Assembly (NCBI GenBank): GCA_963823535.1
Contig: CAWGLZ010000006.1
Span: 930,001-994,000 of the forward strand
Reading direction: 5' to 3'
DNA length: 64,000 nucleotides
DNA from: RPQJ01 sp963823535
Lineage (GTDB): Bacteria; Pseudomonadota; Gammaproteobacteria; Steroidobacterales; Steroidobacteraceae
In this document: positions 32,419 through 41,634 of the stretch, piece by piece
Layout: every line of letters begins with the position of its first letter
Numbering within the stretch: the stretch's first letter is position 1
Notes under the pieces: model-generated
Told to the model about the DNA's origin: nothing
Seen by the model: the letters and a program-made list of their open reading frames with translations, nothing else
The model's database searches: none
Made by a program: the position numbers and the translations under genes

Positions 32419-33489
32419 ATGAGGCCAGCAAGCCTGCTGCGGGCGAGCGCGCTGCTCGCGATCCTGACGGGCCTGGCGCCCCTCACCGCGCTCGCCGACG
32501 CGACGCAACGGGCCGCCACCGACGGCCTCGCCACGCTCGAAGTGGTGGTAGAGGCCGCGCCGACCGAGCGCCTGCTCGACGGCACCGTCGAAGCCGTGAA
32601 CCAGGCGACCGTCTCCGCCCAGACCGCGGGGCGGGTCACCGAGGTTCTCTTCGACGTGAACGACGTGGTGCCCGAGGGTGCGGTCCTCGTTCGCATCCGC
32701 AGCACCGAGCAGGTCGCGAGCCTCACGCAGGCCCGGGCGGCGCTCACGGAAGCAACGGCACGCGAGTCCGAGGCGCAGACCCGCTATCAGCGCATCCACG
32801 ACATGTACCAGCGTCGCGTCGTCGCCAAGGCGACGCTCGACGAGGCCCGGGCGGCACGTGACGCAGCCGTCGCGCGCCTCGCGGCGGCACAGGCCGGACT
32901 GGAGGCGGCACGCGAGGGCGTGTCCTACACCGAGATCCGCGCACCCTACGGCGGCGTCGTGACGCAGAAGCACGTGCGCGTGGGCGAGACCGTCGCACCC
33001 GGTGCACCGCTCATGACCGGCGCGTCGCTCGACGCTTTGCGCGTCGTGGTCGAGGTGCCGCAGAGCGTCATCGCCCAGGTGCGCGAGGTCCGCAAGGCCG
33101 CGGTGTACGTGGACGACCGGCGCATCGAGTCCACCGGTCTCACGCTGTTCCCGTCGGCGCAGCCGGAGTCCAATACATTCCGCGCGCGTATCGAACTCCC
33201 CAGGGGGGTTTCGGGACTCGCGCCCGGCATGTTCGTCAAGGTCGGCCTGGTGGTCGGCGAGGCCGAGCGACTGCTGGTGCCGCGCTCCGCCATCGTCGAA
33301 CGTAGCGAGATGCGGGGTGTGTACGTCGTCGGTCCGGATGGGCGGGTCTCGCTGCGGCAGGTCCGGCTCGGTCACGTCCGCGGCGACCGGATCGAGATTC
33401 TCGCCGGCCTCGCCGCGGGCGATCGGATCGCGCTCGACCCGGTGGCGGCCGGCCTTCGGGCGCGGCGGCCGGTCAAGCAGGATGACTGA
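32419..33489 (+). CDS. RND efflux periplasmic adaptor (membrane fusion protein)
   Basis: A 356-residue HlyD/AcrA-type adaptor. A signal peptide (about 1-28, ending ALADA) is followed by a lipoyl-like half (GTVEAVNQATVSAQTAGRV), a helical hairpin (about 95-160) and the second lipoyl half (YTEIRAPYGGVVTQKHV). Beta-barrel and membrane-proximal domains follow. GAGGAGAG lies before the ATG. No His/Met-rich metal-binding segment is present, which argues against a Cus/Czc-type metal pump. Its stop overlaps the RND gene by eight bases. Confidence 0.93.
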   Translation: MRPASLLRASALLAILTGLAPLTALADATQRAATDGLATLEVVVEAAPTERLLDGTVEAVNQATVSAQTAGRVTEVLFDVNDVVPEGAVLVRIRSTEQVASLTQARAALTEATARESEAQTRYQRIHDMYQRRVVAKATLDEARAARDAAVARLAAAQAGLEAAREGVSYTEIRAPYGGVVTQKHVRVGETVAPGAPLMTGASLDALRVVVEVPQSVIAQVREVRKAAVYVDDRRIESTGLTLFPSAQPESNTFRARIELPRGVSGLAPGMFVKVGLVVGEAERLLVPRSAIVERSEMRGVYVVGPDGRVSLRQVRLGHVRGDRIEILAGLAAGDRIALDPVAAGLRARRPVKQDD

Positions 33490-36400
33490 GAAACTCGGCT
33501 TCAGCGGGCGCGTCGCGCGCCTGTTCCTCGACAGCGAGCTCACGCCGCTGCTCGGATTCACGGCGCTGCTCCTGGGCCTGTTTGCGGTCGCCGTGACCCC
33601 GCGCGAGGAGGAACCGCAGATCAACGTGACGATGGCGAACGTCATCGTGCCTTTCCCCGGCGCCGCTGCCGAGCAGGTGGAAAGCCTGGTCGCCACGCCG
33701 ATGGAGAAGGTGCTGGCCGAGATCTCGGGCGTGAAGCACATCTACTCGGTCTCGCGACCCGGTGTCGCCGTGATCACCGTGCAGTTCGAGGTCGGTGAAG
33801 ACCGCACGGAAGCCATCGTCCGGCTCTACAACGCCATCTACTCGAACCAGGACTGGCGACCGCCCGGCGTCGGCATACTGCAGCCGCTCGTCAAGCCGAA
33901 GGGCATCGACGACGTACCGGTGCTGAGCCTGACCCTCTGGACGCAGGACCCCGAGCGCGGCGCACACGAGCTCCGGCAGGTGGCCCATGCGATCGAAGCG
34001 GAGATCCAGCGCGTGCCTGGCACGCGCAACGTCTATACGATCGGCGGTCCCGACGAGACGGTCCACGTGACGCTGGACGCGCAGCGCCTCGCGGGCTACG
34101 GCCTGACGGTCAACGAACTCATCGCTTCGCTGCAGGCCGCGAATGTCGTGCAGCACGCCGGGACACTCGTCTCGGGTGGTGCCAGCGTGCCGGTGCAGGC
34201 TGGGGAGTTCCTCGCCGACCGCGACGAGGTGGCGCAGCTGGTCGTCGCCGTGCACCAGGGGCGACCGGTATACCTGCAGGACGTCGCCGAGGTCCGGGCG
34301 GGCCCGGACCAGCCCGAGCAGTTCGTCACCTTCGGTACCGGCCCGGCGGCGGGCCAGAAGGGCATCGACTCGACCGGCACGGCACCGGCCGTCACCATCG
34401 CGATCTCGAAGAAGCCCGGCGAGAACGCCATCGACGTCACGCGATCGGTGCTCGAGCGCATCGAGCTGCTGCGCGGAACGTACATCCCGGACGGCGTCGA
34501 GGTCACCGTCACGCGTGACTACGGGGAAACTGCCAACGACAAGGCGCAGAAGCTGATCCAGAAGCTGATGTTCGCCACCGCATCCGTCGTGCTGCTGGTA
34601 TGGCTCACCGTCGGCTGGCGCGAGGCCGTGGTCGTCGGCGCGGCGGTCGTGATCACACTCGCGGCGACGCTGTTCGCTTCCTGGGCCTGGGGCTTCACCA
34701 TCAACCGTGTCTCGCTGTTCGCGCTCATCTTCGCGATCGGCATCCTCGTCGACGATGCGATCGTCGTGGTCGAGAACATCAATCGTCACATGGGCCTCTA
34801 CCCCGGTAGCCTCGGCGAGCTGATTCCGCGCGCGGTCGACGAGGTGGGTGGCCCGACGATCCTTGCCACCTTCACCGTCATCGCGGCCCTGCTGCCGATG
34901 GCGTTCGTCTCGGGTCTCATGGGGCCCTACATGAGCCCCATCCCGATCAACGCCAGCATGGGCATGCTCATCTCGCTCGCGATCGCGCTGGTGTTCACGC
35001 CCTGGCTTTCGAAGCGCATGCTGTCCCACGCGAACGCGGCTGCCCACGCGGAAGCGGAACAGGATTCGCGGCTGCAGAGGCTCTTCGAGCGGGTGATGTC
35101 GCCGTTCCTGCGTGGCGACGTCGCCCGCCCGCATCGCCGCAAGCTCTACCTGGGGACACTCGTCGCCATCGTTCTCGCCGTCTCGCTCGTCGTGGTGCAG
35201 TGGGTCGTGATGAAGATGCTGCCCTTCGACAACAAGTCCGAGTTCCAGGTCGTCGTCGACATGCCGGAGGGAACCGCGCTCGAGGAGACGGGTCGCGTCC
35301 TGGAGGAACTCGCCGCGGAGATCGCGACGCTGCCCGAGGTGACCGACTATCAGGTCTATGCCGGCACCTCGGCGCCGATCAACTTCAACGGGCTGGTGCG
35401 GCAGTACTACCTGCGCTCCGGGCCGGAACTCGGCGACATCCAGGTCAACCTGGTGGACAAGCATCACCGGGACCGCAAGAGCCACGAGATCGCGGTCGCC
35501 GCGCGGCCGGCGCTCGCCGCCATCGGCCAGCAGCACGGTGCCTCGGTCAAGGTCGTGGAAGTACCGCCCGGGCCGCCCGTGCAGGCGCCGCTGGTGGCCG
35601 AGATCTACGGGCCCTTCAAGGACGTTCGTCACGAACTCACGCGAGCCGTGCGCGCCGTGTTCGCGGACACCCGCGACGTCGTCGACGTCGACGACAGCCT
35701 CGAGGCCGGCAGCGCCCGCCGCGTCGTGACCATCGATCGCCAGAAGGCGGCGCTGCTCGGCGTGAACCAGGCCGAGGCCGTACAGGTGCTGGCCGCCGGG
35801 CTCGGCGGCTTCGACGCGACGTACATCCAGGCGGGCCGGGAAACCTACCCGATCCCCGTGCGCCTCGAACTCGGCGTGCCGGACAAGGCGGACATCGTCA
35901 GCGTGCTCTCGCTGCAGGTCCGCTCGCGCAGCGGGGCCCGCGTGCCGCTGTCGGAGATCGCGACCGTCGAGACGCGCGAGTGGGACCCGTCCATCTACCA
36001 CAAGGACCTGCTGCCGGTGACCTGGGTCACCGCCGATGCCGTGGGCGAGCTCGACAGCCCGCTCTACGCCATGTTCGACATCGTGGGTGCGCTCGGGGAT
36101 ACCCTGCCCGCCGGCATGGACGTCGAGCAGCGCTTCTTCAGCCCGCCCGAGGACCCCTACCGATTCACGCTCAAATGGGACGGTGAATGGCAGATCACCT
36201 ACGAGACCTTCCGTGACATGGGTCTCGCCTATTCGGTGGGATTGATCCTCATCTACCTGCTGGTGGTCGCCCAGTTCCGCTCATACGCGGTGCCGCTCGT
36301 GATCATGGCCCCGATCCCGCTCACCGTGATTGGCGTGATGCCGGGACACGCCCTGCTCGGCGCCCAGTTCACGGCCACTTCCATGATCGGGATGATCGCG

Positions 36401-36694
36401 CTCGCGGGCATCATCGTGCGCAACTCGATCCTGCTGGTGGACTTCATCAACGTCGAAGTGGCGGCCGGCCGCGATCTCGCCGATGCAGTGATCCGCGCCG
36501 CCGCCGTGCGCTCACGGCCGATCGCGCTCACGGCCGTCGCGGCGATGACCGGCGCCTTCTTCATCCTCGACGACCCGATTTTCAACGGGCTCGCCGTTTC
36601 GCTGATCTTCGGGATCCTGATCTCAACGGTGCTGACGCTGGTGCTGATCCCGATCCTGTATTTCAGTTATCGCAACAGACGTCAGCGCACCTGA
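33482..36694 (+). CDS. RND-family efflux permease
   Basis: A 1070-residue inner-membrane proton-driven pump of AcrB-like build: one N-terminal helix, a large periplasmic loop, six helices, a second loop and six helices. TM4 carries GILVDDAIVVVENI with the two proton-relay Asp. In TM10 the position of the AcrB Lys940 reads GIIVRNSILLVDF, an Arg. It is slightly longer than AcrB and lacks the metal-site Met cluster of CusA. Substrate is unknown; being encoded between a rhodanese unit and sulfide:quinone oxidoreductase suggests a sulfur-related or sulfide-stress cargo, but that is inference from position only. Confidence 0.93.
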   Translation: MTEKLGFSGRVARLFLDSELTPLLGFTALLLGLFAVAVTPREEEPQINVTMANVIVPFPGAAAEQVESLVATPMEKVLAEISGVKHIYSVSRPGVAVITVQFEVGEDRTEAIVRLYNAIYSNQDWRPPGVGILQPLVKPKGIDDVPVLSLTLWTQDPERGAHELRQVAHAIEAEIQRVPGTRNVYTIGGPDETVHVTLDAQRLAGYGLTVNELIASLQAANVVQHAGTLVSGGASVPVQAGEFLADRDEVAQLVVAVHQGRPVYLQDVAEVRAGPDQPEQFVTFGTGPAAGQKGIDSTGTAPAVTIAISKKPGENAIDVTRSVLERIELLRGTYIPDGVEVTVTRDYGETANDKAQKLIQKLMFATASVVLLVWLTVGWREAVVVGAAVVITLAATLFASWAWGFTINRVSLFALIFAIGILVDDAIVVVENINRHMGLYPGSLGELIPRAVDEVGGPTILATFTVIAALLPMAFVSGLMGPYMSPIPINASMGMLISLAIALVFTPWLSKRMLSHANAAAHAEAEQDSRLQRLFERVMSPFLRGDVARPHRRKLYLGTLVAIVLAVSLVVVQWVVMKMLPFDNKSEFQVVVDMPEGTALEETGRVLEELAAEIATLPEVTDYQVYAGTSAPINFNGLVRQYYLRSGPELGDIQVNLVDKHHRDRKSHEIAVAARPALAAIGQQHGASVKVVEVPPGPPVQAPLVAEIYGPFKDVRHELTRAVRAVFADTRDVVDVDDSLEAGSARRVVTIDRQKAALLGVNQAEAVQVLAAGLGGFDATYIQAGRETYPIPVRLELGVPDKADIVSVLSLQVRSRSGARVPLSEIATVETREWDPSIYHKDLLPVTWVTADAVGELDSPLYAMFDIVGALGDTLPAGMDVEQRFFSPPEDPYRFTLKWDGEWQITYETFRDMGLAYSVGLILIYLLVVAQFRSYAVPLVIMAPIPLTVIGVMPGHALLGAQFTATSMIGMIALAGIIVRNSILLVDFINVEVAAGRDLADAVIRAAAVRSRPIALTAVAAMTGAFFILDDPIFNGLAVSLIFGILISTVLTLVLIPILYFSYRNRRQRT

Positions 36695-36713
36695 GGCGCC
36701 AAAGGGGGATTCA

Positions 36714-37985
36714 ATGGCAAGAGTTATCGTGATGGGTGCGGGTCTCGGCGGCGTCGCGTGTGCCTACGAGATGAAGAAGAAGCTCGGCAAGGCGCACGAG
36801 GTGACGCTGGTCGGCAGCAGTGCCTTCTTCGAGTTCACGCCCTCGAACCCGTGGATCATGGTTGGCTGGCGCACCGCTCCCCAGACGCGGGTGGACCTGG
36901 CCCAGCCGCTGGCCGACAAGGACATCCGCTGGGTGCCGAAGCTGGTGGAGGCGATCGACGCGCCCGGCTCGACGCTGAAGCTCGTCGACGGCAGTGCCCT
37001 GGCCTATGACTACCTGGTCATCGCGACCGGTCCGAAGCTGGCGTTCGAGGAGGTGCCGGGTCTCGGCCCCAAGGGGCACACGCAGTCCGTGTGCACGCAC
37101 GAGCACGCGCTGGCGGCCTGGGACCAGTACCAGAAGTTCGTCCAGGACCCGGGGCCGATCGTCGTGGGGGCCGCGCAGGGCGCGAGTTGCTTCGGACCGG
37201 CCTACGAGTCGGCGATGATCCTCGACACCGACCTGCGCCGGCGGAAGATCCGCGACCGCGTGCCGATGACCTACATCACCTCCGAACCCTACATCGGCCA
37301 CATGGGTCTCGGTGGCGTCGGCGACAGCAAGGGGTTGATGGAATCGGTACTGCGCCAGCGTCACATCAACTGGATCACCAACGCCAAGGTGCTGGGCGTC
37401 GAGGCGGGCGTCATGACCGTCGCCGAGCACGCCGAAGACGGCTCGGTGAAGAAGGAGCACAAGCTGCCCTTCAAGTATTCGATGGTCATCCCCGCCTTCA
37501 AGGGCGTCGACCCGGTGGCGGCCGTGCCGGAACTCTGCAACCCGCGCGGCTTCGTGCTGATCGACGAGACCCAGCGTTCGAAGAAGTACCCGAACATCTA
37601 CTCCGCCGGTGTCTGCGTGGCCATCCCCCCGGTGGAGGCGACGCCGGTCGCGACCGGCGCACCGAAGACCGGCTACATGATCGAGTCCATGGTCAGCGCC
37701 ATCTGCGAGAACGTCGCGGCGGAGATTGCGGGCCATCCCGCGACGACGCGCGGTACCTGGAACGCGATCTGCCTGGCCGACTTCGGCGACACCGGTGCCG
37801 CGTTCGTCGCGCTCCCGCAGATTCCGCCCCGCAACGTCACCTGGGCGAAGGAGGGCAAGTGGGTGCACCTTGCGAAGGTGGCCTTCGAGAAGTACTTCCT
37901 GCGCAAGGTGCGGATCGGTTCCGTGGCGCCGCTCTACGAGAAGTACGTCCTCAGCACGCTCGGCATCGAGTCGCTCAAGTCGTGA
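36714..37985 (+). CDS. sqr: Sulfide:quinone oxidoreductase
   Basis: A 423-residue FAD flavoprotein that oxidises sulfide to polysulfide or persulfide and passes electrons to quinone at the inner membrane. GAGLGGVACAYEM is the FAD loop. The three redox cysteines of the Acidithiobacillus enzyme (Cys128, Cys160, Cys356) correspond to Cys127 (VCTHEH), Cys159 (GASCFGPAYE) and Cys353 (AICLADFGD). TSEPYIGHMGLGGVGDSKG and PKTGYMIESMV are further SQR-type blocks. Flavocytochrome-c-type sulfide dehydrogenase is excluded by the missing signal peptide and cytochrome partner. A 19-bp gap from the pump gene indicates one transcript. Confidence 0.93.
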   Translation: MARVIVMGAGLGGVACAYEMKKKLGKAHEVTLVGSSAFFEFTPSNPWIMVGWRTAPQTRVDLAQPLADKDIRWVPKLVEAIDAPGSTLKLVDGSALAYDYLVIATGPKLAFEEVPGLGPKGHTQSVCTHEHALAAWDQYQKFVQDPGPIVVGAAQGASCFGPAYESAMILDTDLRRRKIRDRVPMTYITSEPYIGHMGLGGVGDSKGLMESVLRQRHINWITNAKVLGVEAGVMTVAEHAEDGSVKKEHKLPFKYSMVIPAFKGVDPVAAVPELCNPRGFVLIDETQRSKKYPNIYSAGVCVAIPPVEATPVATGAPKTGYMIESMVSAICENVAAEIAGHPATTRGTWNAICLADFGDTGAAFVALPQIPPRNVTWAKEGKWVHLAKVAFEKYFLRKVRIGSVAPLYEKYVLSTLGIESLKS

Positions 37986-37998
37986 GGAGGGCACGCGG

Positions 37999-39303
37999 AT
38001 GACGCCGGGCGGCAGGCATCGAATCGTCGGCGCAGTGGCGCTGGCGTGCTGGTTGGCGGCGCCGGCATGGGGCGCCGAGACACTGCAGGACGCGTGGGCA
38101 CGCGCGCTGGTGAACGACCGGGGACTCGCGGCCGTGCGGAGCCGGGCCGAGGCCGCGGATTTCGACGCCGCCGCTGCCCGCGCGCAGCGCTGGCCGACGC
38201 TGGTCGTCGGCGGTGGCTACACCTGGCTCGACGATGCCCCGGCCTTCGACTTCTCGTTCACCGGGTTGCCGATCACGCCGCCCGAGATCTTCGGTGGAGA
38301 TGATTTCGCGATGGGGTCGGCAACCATGACGGTGCCGCTGTTCACCGGTGGTCGCATCTCCTCGGGCATCGCGGCGGCCGAAGCGCGCGGGCGGGGAGCC
38401 GGGGCGGCGGCGCTCGGCGCGGAGCAGGACGTCAAGCTGGCCCTGGCCGAATCCTATGTCGGGGTGCTTCGCGCGCGTCGCGCACTGGGCGTCGCGGAAA
38501 GCAACGTGCGAACCCTCGAGGCTCTGGTGAGCGACATCAGCGCCATGTTCGAGGGCGAACTGGTGCCGAAGAACGACCTGCTGGCCGTGCAGGTGGCCCT
38601 GGCAGATGCCGAGCAGAACCGCCTGCGCGCCGCGAACGCCGCGGAGATCGCACTGGCGGCCTACAACCGGCGCCTGGGCGAGCCACTGGAGCGACCGGCC
38701 GATCTCGAGGAAACTCTGCCCGTGCCCGAGGACCTGCCGGCAGGCCTCCCGGCACTCGTCCAGCAGGCACTCGAGCAGCGCAACGAGATCGTGGCCCTGC
38801 AGGAGCAGGCAGTGGCCTACGGCGAGCTTGCCACGGTAGAGCGGTCGCGCGTCCTGCCGCAGGTCAGCCTGAACGCGGGCTACAACTACCTCGAGAACCA
38901 GTTCCTGGATGACGAGGAGTTTGCGGTTGCCGGAGTGGGTGTGCAGTGGGCCCTGTTCGACGGAGGGCAGTCCCGCAAACGCGCGGCGGCATTGGAGCGG
39001 AACCGCCGTGCCGCCGACGAGCAGCGCGCCGACGTCGAATCCTACGTCGCACTCCAGGTGCGTCAGGCATGGCTCGACGTCGAGGAAACCCGTCGGCGGA
39101 TCGAGGTGACGGCTGGCGCCGTCGAGCAGGCCGAGGAGAACCTGCGGATCGCCCGCGAGCGCTATGGCGTGGGTCTCGGCACGCAGACGCAGTTGCTCGA
39201 GGCGGAGACGCTGCGCGTCCAGGCGCTCACGAACCGTGACAACGCGATGCTCGACGCGGGGCTGGCGCGGTTGCGGCTGGCGCGGGCGGTCGGGTCGCTG
39301 TAG
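37999..39303 (+). CDS. TolC-family outer-membrane channel
   Basis: A 434-residue protein with a signal peptide (about 1-25, ending APAWGA) and two repeats of the OEP domain. These contain the long helices (LAESYVGVLRARRALGVAES; ERYGVGLGTQTQLLEAE) and beta segments that form the channel. GAGGAGG nine bases before the ATG at 37999 decides the start. It completes a tripartite pump with the adaptor and permease upstream and is the last gene of the operon. Confidence 0.92.
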   Translation: MTPGGRHRIVGAVALACWLAAPAWGAETLQDAWARALVNDRGLAAVRSRAEAADFDAAAARAQRWPTLVVGGGYTWLDDAPAFDFSFTGLPITPPEIFGGDDFAMGSATMTVPLFTGGRISSGIAAAEARGRGAGAAALGAEQDVKLALAESYVGVLRARRALGVAESNVRTLEALVSDISAMFEGELVPKNDLLAVQVALADAEQNRLRAANAAEIALAAYNRRLGEPLERPADLEETLPVPEDLPAGLPALVQQALEQRNEIVALQEQAVAYGELATVERSRVLPQVSLNAGYNYLENQFLDDEEFAVAGVGVQWALFDGGQSRKRAAALERNRRAADEQRADVESYVALQVRQAWLDVEETRRRIEVTAGAVEQAEENLRIARERYGVGLGTQTQLLEAETLRVQALTNRDNAMLDAGLARLRLARAVGSL

Positions 39304-39336
39304 CAGTTCCGCACGGCTTCTGGGTCTCGTTGGCTG

Positions 39337-39407
39337 GGCGGTGATGCCGGATTCGTCCGGGCTCGCGAAGAAGACAGGCTCGCCCGGACGAACCCGGCAT
39401 CGCCGCC
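39337..39407. repeat. Palindrome 1: 26-bp arms, 19-nt loop
   Basis: Arms 39337-39362 and 39382-39407 are inverted copies at 24 of 26 positions. Core of the left arm: GCCGGATTCGTCCGGGC. The two mismatches are transitions, which RNA could still pair as G-U. Confidence 0.9.
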
Positions 39408-39424
39408 TGAGGTCCTGCGCCTGA

Positions 39425-39461
39425 GCGATTTCAGACGGGGACAAGTCCCGTCTGAAATCGC
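39425..39461. repeat. Palindrome 2: 15-bp perfect arms, 7-nt loop
   Basis: GCGATTTCAGACGGG (39425-39439) is exactly inverted at 39447-39461. It starts 17 bp after palindrome 1. Confidence 0.92.
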
Positions 39462-39623
39462 ACGGCGCATGCAGGGTCCATCAGGCCGCGCTGATCGATA
39501 CCGGTCGCCGCTTCGGCAACCACGATGGCGTTGCCACCGCGGGGGCGTCGCGCCGTTCCTGGACACCACTTGCGCCGTGCGAAGGCCGCCGCAAGGCGGC
39601 TGAGCCCAGGCGCCGAGCCTCCA

Positions 39624-39696
39624 GCGCTCCGTGCCGGGTGTGTTTCGACCAAGCGATTACCGGGGAGCGACTCGAAACACACCCGGTACGGAGCGC
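39624..39696. repeat. Palindrome 3: 25-bp arms, 23-nt loop
   Basis: Arms 39624-39648 and 39672-39696 match at 24 of 25 positions; the core is CCGGGTGTGTTTCGA. It lies 33 bp before the convergent gene's stop. Confidence 0.9.
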
Positions 39697-39728
39697 CTGC
39701 CACCGGCTTCGCGGGGCTGCGGAGACGC

Positions 39729-41582
39729 TCAGGCCACGCGTGCTGCGCCCGCAGCCGGCCCCGCCGTGAGCGTGCGCCCGAGCTTGCGGGAGCCGAGCGC
39801 CGCCGTGAATCCGCGCCCGTCCCAGACCTCCTCGCCCGCGATGAACACGCCCGTGACGACGCCGTCCGAGCGGTTCACGAGCTGCTCGTGCTCGAAGATG
39901 TCGCGATAGACCATGCGGCGGCCGGCGTCCGTGTCGTAGCGACGCAGCGCCTCCGGGTCCACGAGCACGAGGTCGGCCTGTGCACCCGGATCCAGTCGGC
40001 CGGCATCGATGCCGAAGAATTCCGCCGGTTCACGCGTGAGTCGGCGGACCGCCTGCGCTACGCGTGACAGGGAGCGACGTGCCGCAACCTGCAGCGTGAG
40101 CAGGTTGCCGTCGAAGAACGCCAGGTTGATCAGGTGGGCACCGCTGTCGTTGAAGCCCGGCAGCATGTGCTCATGAAACAGCAGGCGCTCGAGGATCTCG
40201 GGTCGGTCGTTGGCAACGGTGAACCACCAGCGCAGGTCGCGGTCGTAGCGTCGCACGAGATGCAGCAGGAACTCGCCTTCGCGGCCGACCGGTGACGGGA
40301 ACGACGCCAGGGCCTCGGCCTCGGCCGGGCTGCGCGCGGCATCGCCCTGGCCCGACTGGTGGGCGATCAGTCGACGACGGATGGCCCCGAACGTCTCGCC
40401 GCGCCACTCGGGCACCGGGCAGCGCTCGACCGTGAGCGCGTCGAGGTCCCGGTTGAAGGTCGAGACTGCGCGCGCATCGTGCCATTCGCGGACGAACAGT
40501 TCGCCGAACGCGTCGGTCGCCATGATGCGGCGACGCGACCCGACGTCCTCGATGTCACAGGCCATGAGCTGCCGCGACGATGCGAACTCCTCGAAGATCG
40601 GGCAGATCGCGCCTTCGGCGAACATCCGGAACGGCGTCGCCAGTACCTGGAAGTGGAAGCGTCCGTTCACCAGCCGGGAGTTGAGCAGGTCGGCGATGGC
40701 CGGGAACAGTCGCCAGGTGTTGCGCTCGTGCGTGAGGTCCACGGCCGTCAATGCGGACGTCTTCAGGGGCCGGCGGAACAGTCGGCCGCTCGTCAGGAAG
40801 AAGCGCAGGAAGGTGGCGATGCGGTTCGAGGCGTCGGGCGTGCACTGCCAGACCCGGTCGTAGCTGCGCACGGTGCGCAGCAGCGCGCGTAATTCGCCGA
40901 GCGTCGCGTGCTGCGCCGGAATGCGGCTGTCGGTGTGCGGCGCGTTGGCAAGGTAATGGAAGGGAATCGCGTCGGTCGAGAAGCCGGCGTAGCCCTGGCG
41001 CATCGCCGCGTCGAGCAGCTCGGACATCCGCGCGAGCTCGGCGGGCCGCGGTTCGCGCGACACGGCGGCCGCCGTGCCCATGACCTCGATGCGCAGCATC
41101 GAATGCGGCACCAGCGGCACGATGTTGGGGCCGAGCGGCAGCCGCTCGAGGTGCTCGAGGTAGCCGGCGGTCGTGGTCCAGTCGATCCGGTCCACGACCT
41201 TGCGCAGGACGGATTTCGGGATGTTCTCCACGCGTGCGAAGCAGTCGAGGATCGGATCCTCGCCGTTGCGGCGCTGGGCCCCGAATGCCGTGCCGAGGCT
41301 GCAGTTGCCGACCACGACGGTCGTCGTGCCGTGGCGTACGGACTCCGGCAGGCCGGGGGCCAGTTCCACCTCGAGGTCGAGATGGGTATGGATGTCGAGC
41401 AGTCCGGGCATGAGCCACTGTCCCGTGGCGTCGATGACGCGCCGGGCACGGCCGGGATCGAGCGACGGACCGCGGGCGGCGATGAGTCCGTCGGCGACGG
41501 CGATGTCCTCCTGGCCCGGCGGCGACCCACTGCCGTCGAAGACGAGCGCGCCGCGGATCAGCACGGTCCAGTCCGCGCTCAC
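39729..41582 (-). CDS. D-aminoacylase / N-acyl-D-amino-acid deacylase family amidohydrolase
   Basis: A 617-residue amidohydrolase-fold enzyme. The metal-binding HxH is in MPGLLDIHTHLDLE. Later ligands fit VVVGNCSLGTAFG (family Cys region) and the catalytic Asp in GFNDSGAHLINLAFF. It is longer than typical D-aminoacylases (about 480 residues) and matches the larger unclassified branch, so the substrate is uncertain. The start is GTG at 41582 with GAGG seven bases upstream; a TTG two codons earlier is too close to that site. Last gene of a three-gene minus-strand unit with a GlcD-like flavoprotein and an aminotransferase. Confidence 0.82.
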   Translation of the reverse strand: MSADWTVLIRGALVFDGSGSPPGQEDIAVADGLIAARGPSLDPGRARRVIDATGQWLMPGLLDIHTHLDLEVELAPGLPESVRHGTTTVVVGNCSLGTAFGAQRRNGEDPILDCFARVENIPKSVLRKVVDRIDWTTTAGYLEHLERLPLGPNIVPLVPHSMLRIEVMGTAAAVSREPRPAELARMSELLDAAMRQGYAGFSTDAIPFHYLANAPHTDSRIPAQHATLGELRALLRTVRSYDRVWQCTPDASNRIATFLRFFLTSGRLFRRPLKTSALTAVDLTHERNTWRLFPAIADLLNSRLVNGRFHFQVLATPFRMFAEGAICPIFEEFASSRQLMACDIEDVGSRRRIMATDAFGELFVREWHDARAVSTFNRDLDALTVERCPVPEWRGETFGAIRRRLIAHQSGQGDAARSPAEAEALASFPSPVGREGEFLLHLVRRYDRDLRWWFTVANDRPEILERLLFHEHMLPGFNDSGAHLINLAFFDGNLLTLQVAARRSLSRVAQAVRRLTREPAEFFGIDAGRLDPGAQADLVLVDPEALRRYDTDAGRRMVYRDIFEHEQLVNRSDGVVTGVFIAGEEVWDGRGFTAALGSRKLGRTLTAGPAAGAARVA

Positions 41583-41634
41583 CGGCAAGCCTCGCCCCGT
41601 CCGAAGTCTGGTCGCCCCGCCTGTGGTGAATGAA

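Larger units (their letters stand above)
39304..39728. other. Intergenic region with three long palindromes, no gene
   Basis: About 425 bp between convergent genes (tolC-type and D-aminoacylase-like). It holds palindromes at 39337-39407, 39425-39461 and 39624-39696 and a weaker one at 39515-39535 (GGCAAC/GTTGCC). A 90-codon minus-strand frame (39431-39703) runs through the palindromes and does not look like a real gene. No T-tract follows any stem. Confidence 0.7.

Noticed and set aside
33482..36694. Heavy-metal (Cus/Czc) RND pump
   Set aside because: No Met/His-rich metal sites in the adaptor or permease motifs inspected, and no metal-responsive regulator or copper genes nearby. Not excluded absolutely.
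36714..37985. Flavocytochrome c sulfide dehydrogenase flavoprotein subunit
   Set aside because: No signal peptide and no cytochrome subunit; the Cys pattern and sequence blocks match sulfide:quinone oxidoreductase.
39337..39696. Retron msr/msd or CRISPR-like structure
   Set aside because: The palindromes are three different sequences, there are no regular repeats or spacers, and no reverse transcriptase or cas gene is present.
39431..39703. 90-codon minus-strand frame through the palindromes
   Set aside because: Its sequence is largely dictated by the inverted repeats, it has no start signal and no family resemblance I can support.
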